Assembly: GCA_038227745.1 (NCBI GenBank)
Contig: JBBRPS010000127.1
Coordinates: 1 to 16,376, forward strand
Origin: DASPXY01 sp038227745
GTDB lineage: Bacteria > Planctomycetota > Planctomycetia > Gemmatales > Gemmataceae
Length of the DNA: 16,376 nt
Direction of reading: 5' to 3'
Numbering within the stretch: position 1 is the first letter of the stretch; every line of letters begins with the position of its first letter. Below the pieces are notes generated by a model. That model was not told the DNA's origin. It ran no database searches and worked only from the letters and a program-made list of their open reading frames with translations. The position numbers and the translations under genes are program-made. Shown here in pieces: positions 8,205-14,622 of this stretch.

Positions 8205-8777
8205 GTGTCCGCCCGCAAGCCGACCCGGGAAGAGATCGCCGCGGCGCACGGCAAGAAGGTGCGCGACGTAATCGCGCCGGGGCTGAAGGTGCTGTTCTGC
8301 GGCATCAACCCCAGCCTGTACACCGCGGCGGTCGGCCACCACTTCGGCCGCCCGGGCAACCGCTTCTGGCCCACCCTCGAAGCTGCAGGCTTCACCGACC
8401 GCCTCCTGCACCCATCCGAGCAGCGTGAACTGCTGACGTGCGGCCTTTCGGATGCAAGGGGTTTTGGCTACGGCATCACAAACCTCGTGGCGCGGGCGAC
8501 GGCGACCGCCGACGAACTGTCGGCGAAGGAACTGGTGGGCGGCGCGCGCCTGCTCGAGAAGAAGATAGCCCGGTACCGGCCGCAGGTGGTGGCGTTCCTC
8601 GGCGTGACGGCGTACCGCACTGCCTTCGGTCGGCCGAAAGCCAAACTCGGACGGCAGGAAGAGAAGCTGGCGGAATCCGAGGTGCGGGTGCTGCCCAACC
8701 CGAGCGGGCTGAACGCGCATTACCGGCTCGCCGGACTGGCGGCGCTGTTCGCGGAACTGCGGGAGGCGGTCGAGTAG
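8205..8777 (+). CDS. mug: G/U(T) mismatch-specific DNA glycosylase (Mug/TDG family)
   Basis: A 190-residue base-excision repair enzyme that removes uracil or thymine mispaired with guanine, and related adducts. Diagnostic segments are VLFCGINPSLYTAA (residues 29-42, with the catalytic Asn at N35 as in the GINP motif of E. coli Mug), GRPGNRFWPTL (48-58), YGITNLVARATA (89-100), VVAFLGVTAYRTAF (128-141) and VLPNPSGLNAHY (162-173), the intercalation/recognition loop. Length suits the family. The start is GTG at 8205, chosen because AAGGAGG stands at 8191-8197 with seven-base spacing; upstream extension of the frame gives only low-quality sequence overlapping the DUF4058 gene. An odd feature is an extra stretch of about nine residues, TCGLSDARG (about 78-86), before FGYGITN, absent from E. 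coli Mug. The gene is 43 bases after the DUF4058 stop and may be co-transcribed with it. Confidence 0.93.
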   Translation: MSARKPTREEIAAAHGKKVRDVIAPGLKVLFCGINPSLYTAAVGHHFGRPGNRFWPTLEAAGFTDRLLHPSEQRELLTCGLSDARGFGYGITNLVARATATADELSAKELVGGARLLEKKIARYRPQVVAFLGVTAYRTAFGRPKAKLGRQEEKLAESEVRVLPNPSGLNAHYRLAGLAALFAELREAVE

Positions 8778-8836
8778 GGGAAGCAAAGATGAACCCCGAC
8801 AGAGGTGTGACTCCGGCGCGTTCTCCTCGCCGTGGA

Positions 8837-8890
8837 GTTGGCTTGCCGTTTCGCGCGCTCCTGTGCGAGCGCGCGAAACGGCAAGCCAAC
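8837..8890. repeat. 24-bp perfect palindrome with six-base loop
   Basis: Positions 8837-8860 and 8867-8890 are exact reverse complements (left arm begins GTTGGCTTGCCGTTTCGC), separated by CTGTGC. It lies between the stop of mug and the end of a minus-strand small gene, so it could end transcription in both directions, although neither side has a T-tract. The perfect, long stem also suits a dispersed palindromic element (REP/MITE-like). Whether it recurs in the genome cannot be told from this window. Confidence 0.8.
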
Positions 8891-8918
8891 ACCGCAGCGG
8901 CGGAAGCCCGCACGGGCG

Positions 8919-9151
8919 TCACGGCGTCCCGCTGTCCGCCCGACTCTTGCGGCGGGTCGCGAGCTGGGTTTTCGCCTCCTCGCTCACCACCTCGCCCTTC
9001 TCGGGCAGGCCGTCCGCGGATGGTCCCCGGTGAGGGGCGGCGTGCCGGCGAGTGGGCCGCGATCCTCGGGGTCGGGCTGGACGACCTCGGCGCCCAGGGT
9101 ACACGTCCCCTCCGGCGGCCGGCGCGGGTCCGCGTAATACTCTCTGCTCAT
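8919..9151 (-). pseudogene. Small hypothetical gene, probably frameshifted
   Basis: An ATG at 9151 on the minus strand, behind an AGGAG Shine-Dalgarno in CCGAGGAGCGACTC, opens a frame reading MSREYYADPRRPPEGTCTLG and ending at 8984 after 55 residues. Its last residues (CPRRARW) look like out-of-frame sequence, while the neighbouring frame continues with a charged, coding-like stretch, LPEKGEVVSEEAKTQLATRR, to a stop at 8919. One added base near 9008-9013 would join the halves into a protein of about 77 residues. The gene follows the 58-residue gene at 9180-9356 by 28 bases and is probably in the same operon. The family is not recognised and the function unknown. Alternatively the 55-residue frame is the true product. 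Confidence 0.35.
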
Positions 9152-9179
9152 GAGTCGCTCCTCGGCAATGGGCGGGCGG

Positions 9180-9356
9180 TCAATGATCGCAGCCGCAGCC
9201 GCCGTCGCGCTTCTCGTCCTTGCGCTGCTCGGCCGGCGAGGGGACGTTGCCCGCGTGGCGGGTGGCCTCCTCGCCGCCCTGGTTGATCTGCCGGTCGGGC
9301 GTGGTGCTCGAAGTCGGCTCTTCGTTGACGGTGGCGATCGGTTTCTCCTTGTTCAT
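9180..9356 (-). CDS. Small hydrophilic hypothetical protein with Cys-rich C-terminus
   Basis: A 58-residue frame starting MNKEKPIATVNEEP and ending RDGGCGCDH. It is strongly hydrophilic, with many Glu, Lys, Gln and Asn and no membrane segment, and two cysteines and a histidine close to the C-terminus that might bind metal (inference). The ATG at 9356 was preferred to the longer frame from 9491 because a good Shine-Dalgarno, AGGGAGGA, lies five bases upstream of it and because the residues before it are low-complexity and not protein-like. It is followed by a second small gene 28 bases downstream on the same strand. No family is recognised. Confidence 0.55.
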   Translation of the reverse strand: MNKEKPIATVNEEPTSSTTPDRQINQGGEEATRHAGNVPSPAEQRKDEKRDGGCGCDH

Positions 9357-9497
9357 CACTATCCTCCCTTTCGGTGAACGAAAGCTGATCCAGGGAATTG
9401 AGGGGGCAACTGGCGTGCCGGGTGCATGAGCACCGCCGACCTGAGAAACTATCCCCCCGTCCCCCGGCACCGAGCCGAGGGGATACGGCACTTCCCC

Positions 9498-10337
9498 TCA
9501 GCGCGACTTCGGCTTGCGTTTGCGCCGCGGCGGCTTTTTGTGGGGCCGCAGCCCCTTCTCGTGCAGCCGCTCGGCGGCCCAATCCTCGTCCGCGCCGAAC
9601 AGCGGCGGGTCGGGGTCGGCGGCGTAGTTGAGCGTGCCTTCGTAGGCGCCGTTGCGGTAGCACTGCTCGACCAGCGCCTGCAAGTCCAGCGGCACGTCCG
9701 CGTCGTCCGGCCGCAGCGGCACCTTCACGACCGGCAGGCGTTCCCACAGCGGCATTGGGTAGACCGCCGCCTTGTCGCGCCGCGCCGCACGGCGGACGCA
9801 GGCCATGTACGCCGTGCGGCCCTGGGGCTCGAGGTGCGCCAGCGGGAACGCCAGCGTGTGGGTGCCGAAGCGGTTTAGGTCGATCTCGACGAGGTTAGCG
9901 TCCGAGGCGCAGACGTCGCGCTGCTTGCGCAGGTACTGCGCGCGGTTCGGGCCGGGGGATTTGTTGCTCGGGCTGAGGAACTCGATGACCGTGACGACGC
10001 GGTTGCCGCTCTCGCGGTCGATGATTTCGAGGAAGGTTTCGGTGACCGACTCGAGCTCGACCTCGACGAGGAGCGGCTCCGCCACGGCGATGCCGGCTTC
10101 GGGCCGCGTTCGCAGGCCCCGCTTCGAGGTATATTCGACCACGCGCACGTCGGGAAACAGCGGATGATCGCCGAGTCCCCTGGGTGTTTCCAGAAGGACG
10201 CTCTCCTCGACGCGGGCGCGTAACGAGGCGGGGAGGAGGCCCTGGAGCGCGTCGCGCGCGTAGATGATCAGACCGGCGTGGACGTCGCGCCAGTGGGCTT
10301 CGAGATACGGGTCCATTCCGGGGAAAGGGCTCGGCAT
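9498..10337 (-). CDS. DUF4058 family protein, canonical
   Basis: A 279-residue protein opening with the DUF4058 hallmark MPSPFPGMDPYLE (residues 1-13). The core follows as VVTVIEFLSPSNKSPG (about 115-130), AQYLRKQRD (about 134-142) and NLVEIDLNR (about 148-156), then LPVVKVPLRP and VPLDLQALVEQCYRNGAYEG, and a Lys/Arg-rich tail. It has no signal peptide and is presumably cytoplasmic. The start at 10337 is supported by the conserved N-terminus; GAGG lies about ten bases upstream. A candidate promoter (10388-10418) lies just upstream, so it may be a single-gene transcription unit, isolated from the lipoprotein gene behind it by a terminator. The family is common in planctomycetes and cyanobacteria and has no assigned biochemical role; the IE-x-LSPSNK...Y...K motif resembles Uma2-type nucleases (inference). 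Confidence 0.9.
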   Translation of the reverse strand: MPSPFPGMDPYLEAHWRDVHAGLIIYARDALQGLLPASLRARVEESVLLETPRGLGDHPLFPDVRVVEYTSKRGLRTRPEAGIAVAEPLLVEVELESVTETFLEIIDRESGNRVVTVIEFLSPSNKSPGPNRAQYLRKQRDVCASDANLVEIDLNRFGTHTLAFPLAHLEPQGRTAYMACVRRAARRDKAAVYPMPLWERLPVVKVPLRPDDADVPLDLQALVEQCYRNGAYEGTLNYAADPDPPLFGADEDWAAERLHEKGLRPHKKPPRRKRKPKSR

Positions 10338-10387
10338 CGGTCGGCCTCGGTGGGCGAAGAGAGGAACGTGGGTCTGCGACAGGGAAG

Positions 10388-10418
10388 GTTATACCACGAC
10401 GCGCCCCACGGACGGCAA
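10388..10418 (-). promoter_or_regulatory. Candidate sigma70-type promoter for the DUF4058 gene
   Basis: On the minus strand TTGCCG (complement of 10413-10418) and TATAAC (complement of 10388-10393) are separated by 19 bases, about 50 bases before the ATG at 10337. The -10 match is good, but the -35 is partial and the spacing is long. Confidence 0.35.
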
Positions 10419-10523
10419 GCTCAGCCGCCGGCTCACGCGGGCACCACATCGTCACCTATGACTCCAGCAAGGAAGGTCGTTACACACAAGTCGTCATGAG
10501 GCTGCGCCGCCCCCACGCCCATG

Positions 10524-10571
10524 AAAAGGGCCAGGTCGTCCCGGAGGCTGTTCGCTGGGACGACCCGGCCC
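10524..10571 (-). terminator. Intrinsic terminator of the lipoprotein gene, possibly bidirectional
   Basis: GGGCCAGGTCGTCCC (10528-10542) and GGGACGACCCGGCCC (10557-10571) form a 15-pair stem with one mismatch around a 14-base loop. Read on the minus strand, the stem is followed by TTTT (complement of 10524-10527), 49 bases after the stop of the lipoprotein gene. On the plus strand the stem is followed by TTTGTCT. Confidence 0.7.
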
Positions 10572-10619
10572 TTTGTCTGGCAGCTGGCCTACCGGCCGAG
10601 CCTCCCTCCCCATCACCGG

Positions 10620-11579
10620 TCAGTCGATGCCACTCCCCTGCGGCCCCGGGAAGTCGGGCACCTTCTTCTCCTCGCCGAGTCCGAGACGCTTGCGCAAAGC
10701 GGGGTAGGCCTTGCGTGCCGCGGCGACCTCCTTGCCGTAGTTGAACTGTGGACCGGCCGGCCGAGCGACCGTGGCGGCCGCCTCGTGCCAGTCCAGGCCG
10801 AGGGCCTTGAGGCCCTCGGCCGACCCTCCCAGGCCGGCCTCAATGTGACCGCCGGCACGCAGGTGCTTGCGGAAAAAGGCGTTGTCGCGGGCCATCAGGT
10901 CGTTCGTCGCCTTCAGGATCTTGTTGCCGTCCATCACGAGGGACACGGCCCTTTTCCCCTCCGCCCGATACGCCTTGACTTCGGACACGTCTCCCGGCAG
11001 GCGGAAGATGTACGTGAACTTGAGGTCGGTGAGCATGGCGGTGAGCAGTCCTTTCCCGGACTGGTACTCGACGCGCTTGCCCAGGATGTACTCGTCCAGT
11101 TCCTTGTCGGTCAACTTGCGCGCGTCGGGCGCCTCCTCCTTGTCCCCGTTGGGTAGGTTGGGCTTCAGGTTCTCCGGGTTGAAGACCAGGCGCAGCGAGC
11201 CATCCGCCTGGGGCACCAGCCTGGCCGGGGAGCTGAGCGCCGTCTCCGATTTGAGCTGTTTCAGGTCCTTTAAGTAGGCGGTGCCCTGGAACTTGAGGCG
11301 CCCCTCGGGGGTGTAGTCCGCCGAGACGTCCGCCCAGGCGGCCACGCCTTGCGCCGTGCGGAGGAGTTTGTCGAGGAACAGCCGCTTCTTCTCCGCCAGC
11401 GAGGGCCGTTTGTCCTTACCGCCACCGAGGGCCTGCTCGAAAGGGTTGAAGGGGGTCACCAGGGTCACGGCGACCTTGCCGGACCCGTCCGGGTTGAGAG
11501 TGTAGGTCTGTTCGCACTCGACGCAGCCGCCCAGCAGCAGGCACAACAGGCCGATCGAGGTAGCCGCACGGTTCTTCAT
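10620..11579 (-). CDS. Predicted lipoprotein of unknown function
   Basis: A 319-residue protein with a classical lipoprotein signal: MKNRAATSIGLLCLLLGGC, with lipobox LGGC and acylated Cys at residue 19. The mature protein begins VECEQTYTLNPDGSGKVAV, a beta-rich start seen in small lipoproteins that read C-x(4-6)-Y-x-L-NPDGSG (LppM-like domains are one possible relation, not established here). The rest is charged and mixed alpha/beta with no transmembrane helix, so it should be membrane-anchored through lipid on the periplasmic side. The ATG at 11579 has AAGGAG eight bases upstream. It is followed by a convincing terminator, suggesting a single-gene unit. No catalytic motif is seen. Its maturation would need Lgt, which happens to be encoded nearby (12824-13921). 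Confidence 0.8.
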   Translation of the reverse strand: MKNRAATSIGLLCLLLGGCVECEQTYTLNPDGSGKVAVTLVTPFNPFEQALGGGKDKRPSLAEKKRLFLDKLLRTAQGVAAWADVSADYTPEGRLKFQGTAYLKDLKQLKSETALSSPARLVPQADGSLRLVFNPENLKPNLPNGDKEEAPDARKLTDKELDEYILGKRVEYQSGKGLLTAMLTDLKFTYIFRLPGDVSEVKAYRAEGKRAVSLVMDGNKILKATNDLMARDNAFFRKHLRAGGHIEAGLGGSAEGLKALGLDWHEAAATVARPAGPQFNYGKEVAAARKAYPALRKRLGLGEEKKVPDFPGPQGSGID

Positions 11580-11893
11580 GGGGGCGTCTCCTTGAGAATG
11601 AGTTGGGTGCGCCTGGGGCGGCGGGAAGTCGAGGCGGCCCGTTGGGGGCGTCCGCCGGGAGACGCTGGCCGCCCGGCCCCGATTCCGCAGCGCTGATTCC
11701 AGACCACCACGCTTGCCGCGCTATAACCCCCTCGATTGGAGGGGACCTTCTCCGGTCCGTCAAGCCCTGTCGCCGCTTTTTCCGTTTTTTCTTGCTCCTG
11801 ATTCCACGCCACGCCGCGTGCATGGCCGGCGCTCTCCTGATACACGATCCCCACCAGCCGGCACCGAGCCGATGTCACCCGGCCGCGAGGCAG
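11580..11893. other. Non-coding stretch upstream of the lipoprotein gene
   Basis: No convincing gene is seen here on either strand. It must hold the promoter of the minus-strand lipoprotein gene, but no good -35/-10 pair was found. A small hairpin (CCCCTC/GAGGGG, 11728-11744) lies inside it. Confidence 0.4.
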
Positions 11894-11957
11894 AACGGGG
11901 ACGCATCTCAAATGATACGCATTTGACGACCTTTATTATTTGAGATGCGTCCCCGTT
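11894..11957. repeat. Inverted-repeat element (20-bp arms, 24-base spacer), MITE/REP-like
   Basis: The left arm 11894-11913 (AACGGGGACGCATCTCAAAT) and the right arm 11938-11957 are exact reverse complements. Inside, CAAATG (11909-11914) and CATTTG (11920-11925) form a second, alternative hairpin. The spacer is AT-rich against a GC-rich background. The right arm directly abuts the first kinase-like codons of the following fragment, which suggests that insertion or rearrangement of this element removed the kinase N-lobe (inference). It resembles small palindromic elements mobilised by Y1-type (IS200/RAYT) transposases; none is present here. Confidence 0.75.
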
Positions 11958-12146
<189 letters not shown>

Positions 12147-12387
12147 CGGCACCACCGCAGGGGAACAGGGGAAGCAAGAACGCGGCTTGAGCGGTGGGGA
12201 TGAGCGAGAAGTGTCAAAGATCCTGCCACCTTTTCTCCCTCGTAGCCTTCACCCTGAGGCCGGCATCCGGCGCCGCGATGAATTGAGGCTGAACGGCACA
12301 CGCCTCAAGTGGCCCCTTGCATTTCGCGGGAGGTGTGTGACAATACCCAAATCTTCGCAACTGTTCTTTCTCGAAGCGAGCGCCCAA

Positions 12388-12471
12388 ATGAGTACCCACG
12401 ATCCCTCGATCGACGACCTGATGGTCCGGTTGCAGCGCGGCGATGACGAGGCGGCGGCGCGGGTCTTCCGG
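12388..12471 (+). pseudogene. Truncated ECF sigma factor start
   Basis: The ATG at 12388 begins STHDPSIDDLMVRLQRG, followed by DDEAAARVF, which matches the first part of sigma region 2 in planctomycete ECF factors (normally followed by a segment like RRF...L). After about 28 codons the frame passes into Pro/Arg/Gly-rich sequence with no sigma character and stops at 12565-12567, so the gene is cut. No Shine-Dalgarno of note precedes it. Together with the kinase remnant it suggests a lost ECF/kinase signalling locus. Function is presumably lost. Confidence 0.55.
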
Positions 12472-12527
12472 CCGGGGAGGGCGAAACGGGGGCCAACACG
12501 GCCAACCAGGCCACGGGAACGGTCGCG

Positions 12528-12549
12528 GGGAGCCGGTAGACCGGCTCCC
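12528..12549. repeat. Perfect 10-bp hairpin
   Basis: GGGAGCCGGT (12528-12537) and ACCGGCTCCC (12540-12549) are exact reverse complements around a two-base centre. There is no T-tract on either side. It may be a small dispersed palindromic repeat; recurrence cannot be tested here. Confidence 0.6.
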
Positions 12550-12703
12550 ACACCTTCCACGGCTTGAATAAAAGACAACTCATGTGGCAATATCGGCCGC
12601 TTGGCAGCAACCACCCCCCCCAATTTTTCACAGCTTCTCATGCTAACTGCCGTGCCCGGTGCGGTCCAGCGGGATCGGCGTCGGCCGGCTCCTGCCGCTG
12701 GCG

Positions 12704-12732
12704 TTGTCTCCGTTGCGGGAAAACATTATCCT
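12704..12732 (+). promoter_or_regulatory. Candidate promoter for lgt
   Basis: TTGTCT (12704-12709) and TATCCT (12727-12732) are separated by 17 bases. Each hexamer matches four of six consensus positions. The pair sits 91 bases upstream of the lgt start in an otherwise decayed stretch, so it is the best visible candidate. Confidence 0.4.
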
Positions 12733-12823
12733 GAGCGAGGACACCGTCCCGCCCTTGCGGGCTCCCCCCGATGAGGCCGGCGCCCGCGGCCCGCCCCGGT
12801 TCGCAGGAGGATCTCAGAACGCG

Positions 12824-13921
12824 ATGCGACAGGTACTCTTCCACATTCCCCTCCACCTGATCAACGACAACCTGCCCGACATCCCAATCTACGGCTATGG
12901 CGCGATGCTGTTCGTGGCCTTCGTGTTCTGCACCTGGCTGGCGTGCCGCCTGGCGGCGCGCGAGGGCATCGCGCGCGAGCGCATCCAGGACCTGGCGATC
13001 TGGCTGTTCGTCAGCGGCATCGCCGGGGCGCGGATCACGTTCATGATCCAGTACGGCGTGCCCTTATGGCAGTTCTTGAAAATCTGGGACGGCGGTCTGG
13101 TCTTCTACGGCTCGGCGATCGGCGGCGTCGTCGGCTACTTCCTCGTCTACTTCTTCGTGCTGCGCAAGTACAACATCTCGAGTTGGAAGATGGCCGACAT
13201 CATCGCCCCATGTGCGGCGCTGGGGCTGTGCCTGGGCCGCTTCGGCTGCCTGATGAACGGCTGCTGCTACGGCAACGTGGCCTGCCCCGGTATCCCCGAA
13301 ATCGGCTTCCCGCTGGCCGCCCCGCCGCGCTTCGCCATGGTCGAGAAGGGCTACCAGACGGCCGCGGACTTCACCCTGACGGAGCGCGAGGACGCGACGG
13401 TCGCCCTGGTGGTGCCGCACTCGCCGGCCGCCCGGGCGGGGCTGAAGCCCGGCGACAAGATCCTGCTGCTGGACGGCAAGCGCATCGAACGCTCGTCCGA
13501 CCTGGACGAGAAGCTCAGTCAGAAGGAGTGGCCGCGCGGCCAGAACGACCTGGTCCTGAAGGTGCGGCACGCGAACGGCGTGGAGGAGGACCTGGAGTTC
13601 GTGCCGCGGACGATCGGCCTGAACCCGACGCAGCTCTACGAGTCGATCAGCACGGGCCTGTTGTGCATGCTGCTGCTGGCGTATTACCCGTTCCGCCGCC
13701 ATGATGGCGAGGTGATGGTGCTGTTCATGCTCGGCTACGCGGTCCATCGTTTCCTCAACGAGATGCTGCGCGTGGACACCGACCCGGTGGCGTTCAACAT
13801 GACGCTGTCGCAGAACATCAGCGTGGTGGTACTAGCCGCCGGCCTGCTGCTGGCGCTGATCGTGTCGCGGCGGCCGCCTCGCAGCCGCCAGTTGCCAGTT
13901 GCCAGTTGCCAGAAGAATTGA
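12824..13921 (+). CDS. lgt: Prolipoprotein diacylglyceryl transferase with inserted PDZ-like domain
   Basis: A 365-residue multi-span inner-membrane enzyme that transfers diacylglycerol from phosphatidylglycerol to the lipobox cysteine of prolipoproteins. Lgt features are IPIYGYGAMLF (20-30), GARITFMIQYG (68-78), WDGGLVFYGSAIGG (88-101) and the signature GRFGCLMNGCCYG (138-150, with the conserved Arg and Asn), then QLYES (270-274) and a final region with HRFLNEMLR (308-316). Hydrophobic spans are spread over 23-41, 57-78, 92-113, 126-145, 275-290, 296-310 and 331-348. Between the signature and QLYES, residues about 185-262 are a soluble PDZ-like domain (VALVVPHSPAARAGLKPGDKILLLDGKRI), which would face the periplasmic side and lengthens the protein by roughly 80-90 residues over typical Lgt. 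E. coli His103 is replaced by Tyr (FYG). The start at 12824 lies 13 bases after AGGAGG (12805-12810). The last residues (QLPVASCQKN) come from repeat DNA. Confidence 0.92.
   Translation: MRQVLFHIPLHLINDNLPDIPIYGYGAMLFVAFVFCTWLACRLAAREGIARERIQDLAIWLFVSGIAGARITFMIQYGVPLWQFLKIWDGGLVFYGSAIGGVVGYFLVYFFVLRKYNISSWKMADIIAPCAALGLCLGRFGCLMNGCCYGNVACPGIPEIGFPLAAPPRFAMVEKGYQTAADFTLTEREDATVALVVPHSPAARAGLKPGDKILLLDGKRIERSSDLDEKLSQKEWPRGQNDLVLKVRHANGVEEDLEFVPRTIGLNPTQLYESISTGLLCMLLLAYYPFRRHDGEVMVLFMLGYAVHRFLNEMLRVDTDPVAFNMTLSQNISVVVLAAGLLLALIVSRRPPRSRQLPVASCQKN
13887..13912 (+). repeat. Short tandem repeat (GCCAGTT) inside the lgt 3' end
   Basis: The heptamer GCCAGTT is repeated three times, followed by a partial GCCAG. 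It encodes the last residues of Lgt and leads directly into the inverted repeat that follows. Confidence 0.75.
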
Positions 13922-14034
13922 ACCACAAAGACCACAAAGACCACAAAAAATGTCAGAGAAATGCCAGAGAAAGCACCCTCCTGCAATTCTCTGTGGTCTT
14001 TGTGGTCTTTGTGGTCTTTGTGAGCTTTGTGGTT
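13921..14034. repeat. Inverted repeat built of tandem ACCACAAAG units
   Basis: The left arm (13921-13946) contains ACCACAAAG units in tandem. The right arm (13992-14034) contains the reverse-complement unit CTTTGTGGT, in three good copies and one imperfect copy. Over 25 bases the arms match with one difference. Inner CAGAGAA (13954-13960) and TTCTCTG (13987-13993) can extend pairing. Transcribed, it would form a long hairpin. It starts at the last base of the lgt stop codon and ends about 50 bases before the VanZ-like gene, so it may act as a convergent terminator. It resembles dispersed repeats seen in many environmental bacterial genomes. No spacers are present, so it is not CRISPR. Confidence 0.85.
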
Positions 14035-14046
14035 CATCTTGTGGGG

Positions 14047-14068
14047 AGGCGGCTATACGCTGCCGCCT
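14047..14068 (-). terminator. Weak hairpin after the VanZ-like gene
   Basis: AGGCGGC (14047-14053) pairs with GCCGCCT (14062-14068) around an eight-base loop, 17 bases beyond the stop of the minus-strand VanZ-like gene. No T-tract follows, so its terminator role is uncertain. Confidence 0.3.
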
Positions 14069-14084
14069 GGCAACCGCCCCTGAC

Positions 14085-14483
14085 TCACGACGGCTCCGAC
14101 CACCACTTCCACGTCAATAGCAATCCGAGCGCGACCCCCAGGTGATCGAGGCAAACGTCTTGAAGGGAGCCGGTGCGGTTCGCCGTGAAGAGCTGCAGGA
14201 ACTCCGTGAGCGGCCCGTGGACCATCACCGCGAACAGCACCAGCCAGCGGTAGCGCGCCGGCACGCGCAGCCAGCCGCTGAGCATCGCCAGCACCGCGTA
14301 CGCCGACACGTGGAGCGTCTTGCCGATGAGGAATTTCAGGTCGAGGCCCAATTCCTCGACCGTCCACGTGCCGGACGGCACTGGGACCAGCAGCGACGTC
14401 GTCCACGCCGTCACGTAGGTCAGCCAGATCAGCCAGCGCCACCTCGGCCCAATCCTGCCCCACTTCGCTTCCGTCTCCGTCAT
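14085..14483 (-). CDS. VanZ-like membrane protein
   Basis: A 132-residue protein with four hydrophobic spans at about residues 17-34, 55-71, 79-96 and 110-127. The VanZ-like pattern is visible: K-x-LHVSAYAVLAMLSGW (55-71), VHGPLTEFLQLF (88-99) with the conserved E-x2-Q, and R-x-GSLQDVCLDHLG (103-116). VanZ-family proteins are small inner-membrane proteins; VanZ itself gives low-level teicoplanin resistance, but most members have no known role, and resistance should not be inferred here. The ATG at 14483 has GAGGGA about ten bases upstream. It lies convergent with lgt across the tandem-repeat element, and a hairpin separates it from the amidohydrolase gene upstream on the same strand. Confidence 0.82.
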   Translation of the reverse strand: MTETEAKWGRIGPRWRWLIWLTYVTAWTTSLLVPVPSGTWTVEELGLDLKFLIGKTLHVSAYAVLAMLSGWLRVPARYRWLVLFAVMVHGPLTEFLQLFTANRTGSLQDVCLDHLGVALGLLLTWKWWSEPS

Positions 14484-14515
14484 TGAGGACGTCCCTCGTG
14501 AGCCAGGGAAAGACG

Positions 14516-14570
14516 ACAGCCCGGCGGCGGTCTCGCTGGTGCGCGAAACAGCGGCCGGGCTGTTGATTTT
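14516..14570. terminator. Hairpin terminator between the amidohydrolase and VanZ-like genes
   Basis: ACAGCCCGGC (14516-14525) and GCCGGGCTGT (14554-14563) are exact reverse complements with a 28-base loop. On the plus strand TGATTTT follows. On the minus strand, the direction of both flanking genes, CGTCTTTCC follows. It lies 53 bases after the amidohydrolase stop. Confidence 0.5.
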
Positions 14571-14622
14571 ACGGTTCTTCCGCTTCGGGGGGAATCGCCT
14601 GACGAAAACGGACGTCGTGAGG

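Larger units (their letters stand above)
12472..12823. other. Degenerate intergenic stretch before lgt
   Basis: No intact gene is recognised here. It contains a perfect hairpin (12528-12549), an AT-rich patch with an eight-C run near 12612, and a candidate promoter for lgt. The minus-strand reading frames through it are proline/arginine-rich and not protein-like. Confidence 0.45.

Noticed and set aside
9357..9491. Longer start for the 58-residue small protein
   Set aside because: The added residues are Gly/Pro-rich, without protein character, and the internal ATG at 9356 has the good ribosome-binding site.
12659..12823. N-terminal extension of the Lgt frame
   Set aside because: The added 55 residues show no Lgt character and the ATG at 12824 follows AGGAGG and starts just before the first membrane segment.
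13921..14034. CRISPR-like appearance of the ACCACAAAG repeats
   Set aside because: The units are nine bases, directly adjacent and in opposite orientations in the two arms, with no spacers of regular length.
13735..14037. Minus-strand frame starting MNHKAHKDHKDHKDHRELQ
   Set aside because: It is a translation of the ACCACAAAG tandem repeat plus antisense of lgt; the repeat is better described as DNA structure.
14085..14483. Teicoplanin-resistance role for the VanZ-like gene
   Set aside because: There is no van operon around it, and most VanZ-like proteins are not resistance determinants.
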